From Rhodococcus sp. 14-2483-1-2 (lineage in GTDB: Bacteria; Actinomycetota; Actinomycetes; Mycobacteriales; Mycobacteriaceae), in assembly GCF_002259405.1 (NCBI RefSeq), contig NZ_NPFW01000003.1:1-64000 (forward strand): DNA of 64,000 nucleotides, given 5' to 3'. Positions 26,093 to 34,162 of the stretch are shown in pieces (position 1 is the first letter of the stretch; every line of letters starts with the position of its first letter). Under the pieces are notes generated by a model. That model did no database searches. It was not told where the DNA came from and was given only the letters and a program-made list of their open reading frames with translations. Made by a program: the position numbers and the translations under genes.

Positions 26093-26112
26093 GACCGAGC
26101 GAGTGCTCGGTC
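26093..26112. promoter_or_regulatory. TetR operator, right copy
   Basis: GACCGAGC-GAGT-GCTCGGTC lies 22 bp before the GTG of the ACAD11-type gene. It is the exact inverted match of the inner 20 bp at 25317-25336. A half-site, CGACCGAGCG, lies about 20 bp further upstream (26073-26082). Confidence 0.8.
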
Positions 26113-26134
26113 GGTACCGGAATGGGAGCGCATC

Positions 26135-27346
26135 GTGGCCATCGATCTGACGTACGACCCCGACATCGAGAAGCTGATCGATCGAACGCGCACGTTCACC
26201 CGCCATCACGTGCTTCCCATCGAAGACCGATTCCTGGGCAACATCGCCGACGCTGGTGGCGACGAGCTGCGCATCGAGATGCAAGCGGCCGCGAGGGACG
26301 CGGGCGTGTTCGCGCCGCACGCGCCGGTCGAATACGGCGGTCACGGACTGTCGATGAGCGACCGCGCGCCGGTGTTCGAGGAAGCCGGCTACTCGCTGTT
26401 CGGCCCGATCGCCCTCAACCTCGGTGCCCCCGACGAGGGGAACGTCCACATGCTCGCTCACATCGCGTCGGCAGCGCAGAAGGAGCAATTTCTCGCTCCG
26501 CTCGCGCGCGGCGACATGCGGTCTGCGTTCGCGATGACCGAACCCGCGCCGGGTGCCGGTTCCGATCCCGCGGCACTCACCACCGCCGCCGAGCGAGTCG
26601 AGGGCGGCTGGAAGATCAACGGACACAAGTGGTTCATCACCGGCGCCGACGGTGCAGGCTTCTTCATCATCATGGCCCGTACCTCCGGCGCGCCCGGTGA
26701 TCGCGGCGGGGCAACGATGTTCCTCGCCCCCGCCGACACCGCGGGCATCAGGGTCGGCCGGCACATCGGCACTCTGGACAAAGCGATGATCGGCGGTCAC
26801 TGCGAGGTGTTCTTCGAGAACGTGTTCGTGCCCGACGAGAACGTGCTCGGGGCCGTCGACGAGGGATTCGCCTACGCCCAGGTGCGTCTGGGGCCCGCCC
26901 GCATGACGCACGTGATGCGCTGGCTCGGGGCCTCCCGCCGTGCGCACGACATCGCCGTCGCGCAGGTGGCCCGGCGTGAAGGGTTCGGCGGAAAGCTCGG
27001 CGATCTCGGCATGGTGCAGAAGATGGTCGCGGACAACGAGATCGACATCGCCGCCACCCGCGCGCTCCTGATGGTGGCGTGCTTCGAGTTGGATCGAGGT
27101 GGGCACGCGGGCAACGAGACGTCGATCGCGAAGACGTTCGCGGCCGAGGCCATCTTCCGCATCGTCGACCGCAGCATCCAGATGTGTGGTGGCCTCGGGG
27201 TGTCCGACGATCTCCCACTGGCCAGGCTCTCACGCGAAGTGCGCCCGTTCCGCGTCTACGACGGCCCGTCCGAGGTTCACCGGTGGGCCATCGCCAAACG
27301 GACGATCGGTGCAGCCAAGCGCGCAGCGCGGGAGGCACAGTCGTGA
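26135..27346 (+). CDS. ACAD10/11-type acyl-CoA dehydrogenase-family protein
   Basis: The 403-residue flavoprotein has the acyl-CoA dehydrogenase fold (FAMTEPAPGAGSDPAAL at about 132-148; WFITGADGAGFFII). The residue at the usual catalytic glutamate position is Asp376, in YDGPSEVHRWAI, not Glu. This D-G-P-x-E-V-H form is that of the ACAD10/11 group and LvaC-like enzymes, which convert a 4-phospho-acyl-CoA to an enoyl- or 3-hydroxyacyl-CoA rather than simply dehydrogenating. Its stop overlaps the start of the kinase gene (GTGA), matching the APH-ACAD fusion in animals. GGGAG precedes the GTG start. Confidence 0.88.
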   Translation: MAIDLTYDPDIEKLIDRTRTFTRHHVLPIEDRFLGNIADAGGDELRIEMQAAARDAGVFAPHAPVEYGGHGLSMSDRAPVFEEAGYSLFGPIALNLGAPDEGNVHMLAHIASAAQKEQFLAPLARGDMRSAFAMTEPAPGAGSDPAALTTAAERVEGGWKINGHKWFITGADGAGFFIIMARTSGAPGDRGGATMFLAPADTAGIRVGRHIGTLDKAMIGGHCEVFFENVFVPDENVLGAVDEGFAYAQVRLGPARMTHVMRWLGASRRAHDIAVAQVARREGFGGKLGDLGMVQKMVADNEIDIAATRALLMVACFELDRGGHAGNETSIAKTFAAEAIFRIVDRSIQMCGGLGVSDDLPLARLSREVRPFRVYDGPSEVHRWAIAKRTIGAAKRAAREAQS

Positions 27347-28367
27347 GCGAACTGCCGGGCATGAATCGCGATGCGCTGGAACGGTTCTTGGAGGCAACGG
27401 TATCGAGGTCGACGGAGAACTGTCGGTCGAGATGATCAGTGGTGGCCGATCCAATCTCACATACAAGGCGTACGACGACTCCTCGACCTGGGTCGTTCGC
27501 CGCCCTCCCACCAGTGGGCTGACGCCCTCGGCGCACGACATGGCCCGCGAGTGGGCCGTCACGGAAGCCCTTGCATCCACCGATGTTCCGGTTGCCACCA
27601 CCGTCGCGTTCGATCGGGACGGTTCTGCGCTGGGTGCGCCCATGACCGTGGTGGAGTTCGTCCCGGGTCGAGTCGTTCGTAGCCGCGAGGATCTTGGCGA
27701 TCTGACGGATGCGCAGGTCACCGAGAACGCCGCCGAGTTGGTCCGAGTGCTCGCCAGGCTGCATGCCGTCGACCCCGACGCCGTGGGCCTCGGCAGCTTC
27801 GGCCGACCCGACGGGTTCGTCTCGCGACAGGTTGCCACGTGGGCTCGGCAGTGGGAGCGAGTCAAGACTCGCGACCTGCCCGATGTCGAACGATTGCATC
27901 GTGCGCTCGAAGCGGCAGTACCGGCAGGATCTGCGTCGTCCATCGTGCACGGTGACTATCGGGTCGACAACACCATTCTCGCCGTCGATGACGTCGGTTC
28001 CGTTGCCGCGGTGGTGGACTGGGAGATGTCCACGCTCGGTGACCCACTGACCGATGTTGCTCTGATGTGCATCTACCGCCAACCGGTCTTCGACGCAGTC
28101 CTCGGTGCCGACGCTGCGTGGACGAGCGATCGGTACCCCTCCGCGGCCGACCTCGCGCAACACTATGCAGTGGAATCCGGTCGAGAACTTCATGATTGGG
28201 GCTTCTACCTCGCCCTTGCCAACTTCAAGCTCGGAGTGATCGGCGAGGGAATCACCTACCGCGCGCTGTCGGGCTCCGACACCGGGGCCGGTGCAGGCAA
28301 GGCCGCGGAGGCCACCGGGGAGTTCATCGCAGCCGGGCTACGAGCACTCGCAGGAACCACCGACTGA
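27343..28367 (+). pseudogene. APH-type (LvaA/ACAD11-kinase-like) phosphotransferase with a frameshift near the N-terminus
   Basis: The gene begins at GTG 27343 (MSELPGMNRDALERFLE), overlapping the ACAD stop. After about 17 codons homology continues in another frame, as GNGIEVDGELSVEMISGGRS and onward. Restoring one G in the GAGG at 27391-27394 would join them into the normal family N-terminus. Downstream the kinase is intact: HGDYRVDN (catalytic loop) and VVDWEMSTLGDPLTD (metal site). As written, the first frame stops at 27433-27435, overlapping an ATG at 27432 (ATGA), so a 311-residue product lacking about 30 residues might still be made by reinitiation. It could also be a sequencing error. 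The family phosphorylates 4-hydroxyacyl-CoA or related hydroxyls. Confidence 0.8.
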
Positions 28368-28381
28368 CGCGGAACCCTCTG

Positions 28382-29353
28382 TCAGGCGGGCTCTCTCATC
28401 ACGCCGACATGGCGGACGGTACCCGACACACCAGGAAGCTCGCGAGGCTCGGACCAGGTGTTCAACCCGTCCGTACTGTCGGAGTAGAAGTACTTCCGGT
28501 TGGTGTAGTCGTCGTAGTACAACCGCCATGTGCCGTCGGGCAACTCGATGACCGCCGGACCTTCTTTCAGTGGTCCGAAATCGCGGGTGGGAACGACGGT
28601 GTACGGCCCGATCAACGACGGTGCCGTCCAATGCTCGATGACCTTGTGGGTCTCGTTCTTGGTGAACGCGTGGTAGGTCGGCCCCAGTTTGACCACCGTG
28701 GTGTCGATGTGGTCCGCTCCGATGCCGACGAACGGAACCGGGAAGCTCCACATCCTCAGGCCCGGATCCATGGCCGTCATCAGATACGGCACGAACCCGC
28801 CGCCGGTCGACAGCGAGACGATGATGCTCACGCGGTCGCCCTCGACGAACCACTCGGGTGCCCATGCCTTCGTGGTGAACGGAGACAATGACGGTCCGTC
28901 CGAGAAGCCGGCCGATCCGCTGAATCCGGGAGGGCTGGCCGATCCGGTACCGGCTCCGGTGCCCGGCAGGAAAGCGCAGCAGAACGGGATCGGGAAGTTC
29001 TGCAGGAAAGTCCAGTTCACGCGGTCACTGCTGCGCGCGAAGCCGACGTTCGCGCCGCCGCCGGTCGTGTACGTCGCGTAGTACATCCCGTCGGTGTGCC
29101 GGAATATGCTCGCATCGCGTACCACCCCGGACGGAGGTCGGTAGGCCGATGTCTGCAGTGCTGTGAAATCGGTGCCGTCGCTGGACTCGTAGACATCCAT
29201 GTCTCGATCGCTGTCGTTGCTGAAGGCCACCATCGTGTAGCGCCACGCGGAGGGTGCAGCGGCACCGGTTCCTGCAGCGGAGAACAGCAGTCCGGCGACA
29301 GCCAGGATCACCATCGGTACGACGAGCAGGAACCTGCGCACGGTCGATATCAC
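28382..29353 (-). CDS. Secreted GH43-like five-bladed propeller glycosidase
   Basis: The 323-residue protein has a signal peptide (residues 1 to about 33, RRFLLVVPMVILAVAGLLFS, cleavage near AAA). The rest matches the glycoside hydrolase family 43-like fold. The three acidic residues of that family are present in order: Asp80 in VVRDASIFRH (base), Asp217 in DHIDTTVVKLG (pKa modulator) and Glu264 in PLKEGPAVIEL (acid). GH43 enzymes cut arabinan or xylan side chains. With the arabinose operon 5 kb away it may release L-arabinose, or it may act on the arabinan of this organism's own wall. It is convergent with the kinase gene. Confidence 0.75.
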   Translation of the reverse strand: MISTVRRFLLVVPMVILAVAGLLFSAAGTGAAAPSAWRYTMVAFSNDSDRDMDVYESSDGTDFTALQTSAYRPPSGVVRDASIFRHTDGMYYATYTTGGGANVGFARSSDRVNWTFLQNFPIPFCCAFLPGTGAGTGSASPPGFSGSAGFSDGPSLSPFTTKAWAPEWFVEGDRVSIIVSLSTGGGFVPYLMTAMDPGLRMWSFPVPFVGIGADHIDTTVVKLGPTYHAFTKNETHKVIEHWTAPSLIGPYTVVPTRDFGPLKEGPAVIELPDGTWRLYYDDYTNRKYFYSDSTDGLNTWSEPRELPGVSGTVRHVGVMREPA

Positions 29354-29427
29354 CGAAGCAGTATGTCCGACGCATACGCACCATGCGTACCTTTGGTAAC
29401 AGATACAACAGATTGCTACCGATGTTG

Positions 29428-31035
29428 TTATGAATGCGAAATGTACTGAGTAACGGGCTTGGCCTGGTACATCTCGTGATCGGCATCGTCGAGGATGTCC
29501 AGAGCACTTCGAGTGTCGTCACGGTCGACGGTGACGACACCGATGCTCGCCGCCACCGTCAACACCCGCCCCGCGGTCGTGATGGGTGTGGCGAATTCGG
29601 CACGAACATCGTCGGCCTCGGTACCCACACAACGCGACACGACCGCCACGAACTCGTCGCCCCCGATACGACCTACGAAGGCATCGGCGGGGAGAGCACG
29701 CGTCAGACGGTGTGCGACCACCCCCAGGACGGCGTCGCCGACGGTATGACCGTGCAGATCGTTGATGGTCTTGAAGTTGTCGAGGTCGATGAACAGAACG
29801 GCCATGGAGTCCTCGCGATCGGGCTTGGCCAGCTGTTCGTCCAGGCGAGCCAGGATCAACGGTCTGTTCGGCAGACCGGTCAGGTCGTCGTGCGTCGCTG
29901 CATGCTCGAGCTTCATGCTCATCCGGTAGGTGTCGGTGATATCGACGAACGTCGCCACGACGGAGGGGTTCGGGTCGCCCGCGGTGAGCATCGTCGCCGT
30001 CAACGACAGCCAGAAGTTCCGGCCGTCCCGGCGACGTTCGATCCCGATCACCGCCTGGCAGGGCTCGCCGGTTTTCCTGGTGACGGCGACGGGATGCTCG
30101 AACGGGTGGATCGGCCCTTCGTCGGTGCCGTACACCCGGAACGGAAGAACCGACGCCTGTCCTGCAGTCGCCACTCCGACCTGGATGTCCAGAATGGTCT
30201 TCGCAGACAGATTCGCCGATTCGATTCGGCCGGTGTGATCGAGAACGACGACACCCGCCTCCAGAGATTCCACGACCGCGGTGAAATGATCCTCGACTCT
30301 GCGCACGGCACTCTGGTCGGCACAGACCAGTACGTAGCCGTCGGGCATCTGGGCGGCGGACACGATCACCGCGAGCGCAGACCCGTCCGCACGCCGATGG
30401 GAATCGCACAGCCGCCCGCCCACAGCGAGAATCGCGGCCGGATCGCATGGCACCCCGACGGCCGTCGAGACCTCACGACCGAGCACGTCCGCTGCCGGTC
30501 GCCCGTAGACCGACTCCGCAGCAGGATTCCAGCTCGACACCAGACCGTCGGCGGACACACCGATGATCGCATCGCTGACGTGCTCGACCAGAGCGGCTTG
30601 CTTCTGCAGCGCCTTCTGCGCGGCCTTATGTTCGGTGAGGTCCCGAAGAATGACCTGGTACGCCGGCTCTCCGTTCCACACGGTGCGCACCGATACCGCT
30701 TCCATCGTCAGCGTCGTCCCGTCGAGGGCCAGCACCGTTGCTTCCGACGCGGCGCTGGCGGCGCCGTGAGAGTCGAGGGCGGAGATCCGTTCGAGCATGG
30801 GGCCGACCGATTCCGCGGCGATGAACTTCGTGATCGGATGCCCGATGACGTCCGCTGCATCCTCGGCACGCAGATACCGCATCCCGGCGGGGTTGAGGTA
30901 GACGAGGATGCCTCGTCGATGTACGCCGATCGCGTCCGGTGAATGCTCGACGAGAACCCGGTAGCGATCGGCGAGACCGGGCGACGCGGGACGCGATCGA
31001 GGGTCGTCGACGTCATCACGCTCCCCTGGAGCCAT
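29428..31035 (-). CDS. PAS-domain diguanylate cyclase (GGDEF)
   Basis: The 535-residue protein has about three PAS-type sensor domains (about 25-140, 150-265, 268-385) and a C-terminal GGDEF domain. The active-site GGDEF is intact at 458-462 (GRIGGDEFVAVV), and the metal-binding FIDLDNFKTIND is present, so it can make cyclic di-GMP. The allosteric RxxD inhibitory site upstream of GGDEF is replaced by PADA. It has no membrane segments. The ATG at 31035 is preferred, with AGGA upstream. No EAL phosphodiesterase is nearby. Confidence 0.9.
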   Translation of the reverse strand: MAPGERDDVDDPRSRPASPGLADRYRVLVEHSPDAIGVHRRGILVYLNPAGMRYLRAEDAADVIGHPITKFIAAESVGPMLERISALDSHGAASAASEATVLALDGTTLTMEAVSVRTVWNGEPAYQVILRDLTEHKAAQKALQKQAALVEHVSDAIIGVSADGLVSSWNPAAESVYGRPAADVLGREVSTAVGVPCDPAAILAVGGRLCDSHRRADGSALAVIVSAAQMPDGYVLVCADQSAVRRVEDHFTAVVESLEAGVVVLDHTGRIESANLSAKTILDIQVGVATAGQASVLPFRVYGTDEGPIHPFEHPVAVTRKTGEPCQAVIGIERRRDGRNFWLSLTATMLTAGDPNPSVVATFVDITDTYRMSMKLEHAATHDDLTGLPNRPLILARLDEQLAKPDREDSMAVLFIDLDNFKTINDLHGHTVGDAVLGVVAHRLTRALPADAFVGRIGGDEFVAVVSRCVGTEADDVRAEFATPITTAGRVLTVAASIGVVTVDRDDTRSALDILDDADHEMYQAKPVTQYISHS

Positions 31036-31227
31036 GCTCGGTCCTCGCGATCGTAGACGGACGGTCAACACCCGATTGAACCACTTACCAACGTGCCGTT
31101 GGCGACTCACGTCCGTTTCGGACTGTATGTCCCGCTTTCCGACTGGACCTGATGCCGGTTTGGGGGGCTAAATCAAGGAGCGAGCCGAGTCCGGTTTCGC
31201 GAACCTCGAAAGAAACGGATTTCCACG

Positions 31228-32385
31228 ATGAGCTCTCATGGCATCGACATCACCGGGATCGGCGCACTGTCCGGCTACGGCTGGGGCGCATCCGCCTTGT
31301 GGGACGGCCTGTCCACGGGCAAAGCGGCGGCCACGCTGCACCGCGACCTCACCCGACCGGGACGGAATCCGGTCTGGTTGGCGAAGGTCCCCGACGGCGG
31401 GGACCGGAGCGACGGCACCAGCCGATTCGGACGGGCACTGCGCGGGGCAGCGCGGGAGGCAATCGACGACGCGATGGCGCGGGGCTGGCAGCCCGGCCGA
31501 CGAGTGGGTCTCATCCATGCCGTCGTCCTGGGTGAAGTGGACGAGTGGCGCAACTTCTATCTGCGCGACGGCGGAGAACGCCGTGTTCGTGACTATCTGA
31601 CGCTGATGCCGTCCACCCCGGTGTCCCTGCTGATGCAGGAATACGGCTTTCACGGCCCGGCCATGAACGTCTCGGCGATGTGCGCGTCGGGCAATGCGGG
31701 TCTGCTCACCGCCAAGATGTGGCTCGATACCGGGTTCGTCGATGACGTGGTGTTCGTCGCCACCGATCTGTCCCTGACTCCGGAGAACATCGACCACTTC
31801 GTCGAGCTAGGCGTCGGTGTGGTCGACGTGGAGCCGCAGGATGGCTGCCGACCGTTCCAGGAAGGCAGCCGCGGGTTCGGAATGGGCGAGGCCGGGACGG
31901 CCTTCGTTCTGTCGACGCGCAGCTCGGCCTCGTACGCACGGGTGCTCGGCGGCTCGATGACACACGACGCGTTTCATGCCACGTCGATCGACCCTGCGCT
32001 CACCCAGGTGCGGGCCTGCTTCGAGCAGGCGTTGGTCGACGCGGACGTCACTGCCCAGCAGGTGCGGTATCTCAACGCCCACGGACCCGGCACCGCACAG
32101 TGCGATGCGGCAGAAACCACCATGTTGGAAACGGTGCTGGACTCCCACGCGCAGGTGTATTCGGTGAAGCCGCTGACGGGACATTGCCAGGGTGCGGCGT
32201 CGGCTGTCGAAACCATCTCTGCGGTCATGGGATTCGAGCGCGGACTCGTGCCTGCCGCCCCGCAGGTCTCCGATGCCCATCCCCTGCTGCTCGACGGATT
32301 CACCACTGCCGAGCCAGGGTTGACCATGAAATCGTCATTGGGAATGGGCGGACACAACTCGGTGGTGGTACTGGCTCCTGCATGA
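31228..32385 (+). CDS. Beta-ketoacyl-ACP synthase (KAS II-like), stand-alone
   Basis: The 385-residue protein has the thiolase-fold condensing enzyme triad: Cys152 in SAMCASGNAG, His285 in NAHGPGTAQC and His319 in KPLTGHCQGAAS. The ending LGMGGHNSVVVL is also typical. It would condense malonyl-ACP with an acyl chain. No acyl carrier protein, reductase or acyltransferase gene is next to it, so it is not part of a visible fatty-acid or polyketide cluster. A strong hairpin follows the gene. Role is unknown; a mycolic- or hydroxy-lipid function is possible. Confidence 0.88.
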   Translation: MSSHGIDITGIGALSGYGWGASALWDGLSTGKAAATLHRDLTRPGRNPVWLAKVPDGGDRSDGTSRFGRALRGAAREAIDDAMARGWQPGRRVGLIHAVVLGEVDEWRNFYLRDGGERRVRDYLTLMPSTPVSLLMQEYGFHGPAMNVSAMCASGNAGLLTAKMWLDTGFVDDVVFVATDLSLTPENIDHFVELGVGVVDVEPQDGCRPFQEGSRGFGMGEAGTAFVLSTRSSASYARVLGGSMTHDAFHATSIDPALTQVRACFEQALVDADVTAQQVRYLNAHGPGTAQCDAAETTMLETVLDSHAQVYSVKPLTGHCQGAASAVETISAVMGFERGLVPAAPQVSDAHPLLLDGFTTAEPGLTMKSSLGMGGHNSVVVLAPA

Positions 32386-32393
32386 GCTGCATT

Positions 32394-32436
32394 CGTCGAG
32401 CCGGCAGCCCGCGTATCGCAGGCGGCCGGCTCGACG
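32394..32436. terminator. Strong bidirectional terminator hairpin
   Basis: Perfect 12-bp arms CGTCGAGCCGGC (32394-32405) and GCCGGCTCGACG (32425-32436) enclose a 19-base loop, flanked by CTGCA and TGCAG that can extend the stem. It lies between the convergent ketosynthase and zinc-ribbon genes. Confidence 0.75.
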
Positions 32437-32444
32437 TGCAGACT

Positions 32445-32648
32445 TCAGACCTGAGCTGTGTTGCCGCAGATTCCGCATTCCTCGAACTCGACTCGCTTCC
32501 AGCGCGCGACCGGAACGAAGAACAGCGTGAATTGCTGGTATTGCTTCATCCGCGCCCACTGGGTGGTGTTGTGGCACCGCGGACAGTTGCGGGTTGCCCC
32601 TTGGCCGATGTGTTTACGCTTGCTGCCGAAGCCGAAGAGAAGGAACAT
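32445..32648 (-). CDS. Zinc-ribbon protein
   Basis: The 67-residue protein starts MFLLFGFGSKRKHIGQG and has two CxxC knuckles, CPRC (about 22-25) and CGIC (about 58-61). These form a zinc ribbon around the hydrophobic core QQFTLFFVPVARWKRVEFEE. This is a known small actinomycete family of unknown function. It is downstream (27 bp) of the formaldehyde dehydrogenase gene and may be co-transcribed. Confidence 0.8.
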   Translation of the reverse strand: MFLLFGFGSKRKHIGQGATRNCPRCHNTTQWARMKQYQQFTLFFVPVARWKRVEFEECGICGNTAQV

Positions 32649-32675
32649 GACACCAGCCTAGGGGCCCCGACTCCG

Positions 32676-33893
32676 TCAGCTCGCGATCATGCCGTGTGGA
32701 TCGATGACGAACTTCTGCGCGACTCCACTGTCGAATTCACGGTAGCCCCGCGGTGCGTCGTCGAGCGAGATGACCGTTGCGTTCACTGCCTTCGCGATCG
32801 AAACACGGTCCTTCAGAATCGCATTCATCAACTCACGGTGATAGCTCATCACCGGGCACTGCCCCGTGGCGAACGAGAGTGACTTCGCCCAACCGGTACC
32901 GAGACTGAGCGAGAGTGCGCCGCGCTGGGCAGCCTCGTCCACACCGCCCGGGTCCCCGGTCACATACAGTCCGGGAATACCGATGCCCCCGCCCGCCGTG
33001 GTGATGTCCATCAGCGAGTTCAGGACGGTTGCCGGTGCTTCGTGGGACGAATCTCCTCCGTGACCGCGGGCCTCGAAGCCCACCGCGTCCACCGCCGCGT
33101 CGACCTCGGGCACCCCGAGGATCTGTTCGATCTGATCCTGCGGTGCTCCCTTGCCGACGTCGACGGTCTCGCAACCGAACGTTTGCGCCTGGGCCAAACG
33201 ATCGGCGTTCATGTCGCCGACGATCACCACCGACGCTCCCAGCAATTGCGCGCCGACCGCGGCAGCGAGGCCCACCGGGCCTGCACCCGCGATGTACACC
33301 GTCGCACCGGGTTTGACTCCCGCAGTCACCGCTCCGTGAAATCCGGTGGGGAAGATGTCGGACAGCATGGTCAGGTCCAGGATCTTCTCCATGGCCTGGT
33401 CGCGATCCGGGAACTTGAGCAGGTTGAAGTCCGCATAGGGTGCCATGACGTACTCGGCCTGGCCGCCCACCCAGCCGCCCATGTCCACGTAGCCGAATGC
33501 CGAGCCCGGTCGATCGGGATTGACGTTGAGACAGATGCCGGTCTTGCGCTCCTTGCAGTTTCGGCACCGGCCGCACGCGATGTTGAACGGTACGGAGCAG
33601 ATGTCGCCGACCTTCAGGAATTCGACGTCTCGGCCGACCTCGACAATTTCGCCGGTGATCTCGTGACCGAGCACCAACCCCTCGGGCGCAGTCGTACGCC
33701 CACGAACCATGTGCTGATCACTACCGCAGATGTTGGTCGAGACGACCTTGAGGATCACTCCGTGCTCGCATTTGCGTCCGACGTTGGCCGGGTTCACTCC
33801 AGGTCCGTCGGTCAACTCCAGGCCGGGAAAAGCGATGTCCTCAACCTCCACCTTGCCCGGTCCGGCGTACGTCACTGCGCGATTGTCTGCCAT
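32676..33893 (-). CDS. fdhA: Glutathione-independent formaldehyde dehydrogenase (zinc, NAD)
   Basis: The 405-residue zinc alcohol dehydrogenase-family enzyme oxidises formaldehyde to formate with NAD and no thiol cofactor. Its N-terminal MADNRAVTYAGPGKVEVEDI, catalytic zinc site VSTNICGSDQHMVRGRT with GHEITGE, and the structural zinc cysteines in ACGRCRNCKERKTGIC match the Pseudomonas-type FDH. The nucleotide-binding segment is VYIAGAGPVGLAAAVG. GAGGAG lies five bases upstream of the ATG at 33893. It is divergent from araB and has no clear link to it. Rhodococci often also carry a mycothiol-dependent enzyme, so this may be a backup. Confidence 0.9.
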   Translation of the reverse strand: MADNRAVTYAGPGKVEVEDIAFPGLELTDGPGVNPANVGRKCEHGVILKVVSTNICGSDQHMVRGRTTAPEGLVLGHEITGEIVEVGRDVEFLKVGDICSVPFNIACGRCRNCKERKTGICLNVNPDRPGSAFGYVDMGGWVGGQAEYVMAPYADFNLLKFPDRDQAMEKILDLTMLSDIFPTGFHGAVTAGVKPGATVYIAGAGPVGLAAAVGAQLLGASVVIVGDMNADRLAQAQTFGCETVDVGKGAPQDQIEQILGVPEVDAAVDAVGFEARGHGGDSSHEAPATVLNSLMDITTAGGGIGIPGLYVTGDPGGVDEAAQRGALSLSLGTGWAKSLSFATGQCPVMSYHRELMNAILKDRVSIAKAVNATVISLDDAPRGYREFDSGVAQKFVIDPHGMIAS

Positions 33894-34101
33894 GAGTTCT
33901 CCTCTTCGTCGAGTGAGCTGGGTGACCAGCGGGCCGGGATCATGGATCCGATCAGCTCGTGTGGCCCGTGTCACACCAGTATGCACAGATCCGAATAGGT
34001 GCGTTGTCGAGGAACTCGAATCGACGCGAGCGGACACCCCGCGAGACTCTTCGCCTCGCGTTCGATGAACCGATGCGTCCCATGCACTTGACGCAACGCG
34101 A

Positions 34102-34115
34102 TGTTAGCGCTCACA
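34102..34115. promoter_or_regulatory. LacI-type operator upstream of araB
   Basis: TGTTAGCGCT-CACA matches the LacI-family operator core TGTTAGCGCTAACA with one mismatch. It lies 48 bp before the araB ATG, and TGTG-TTG-CACA follows it at about 34116-34126. A LacI-type arabinose repressor of the AraR kind is the likely binder; its gene is not in the window. Confidence 0.55.
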
Positions 34116-34162
34116 CTGTGTTGCACACGTCACAGCGGGGTGGCACTACTAAGGAGATCTGG

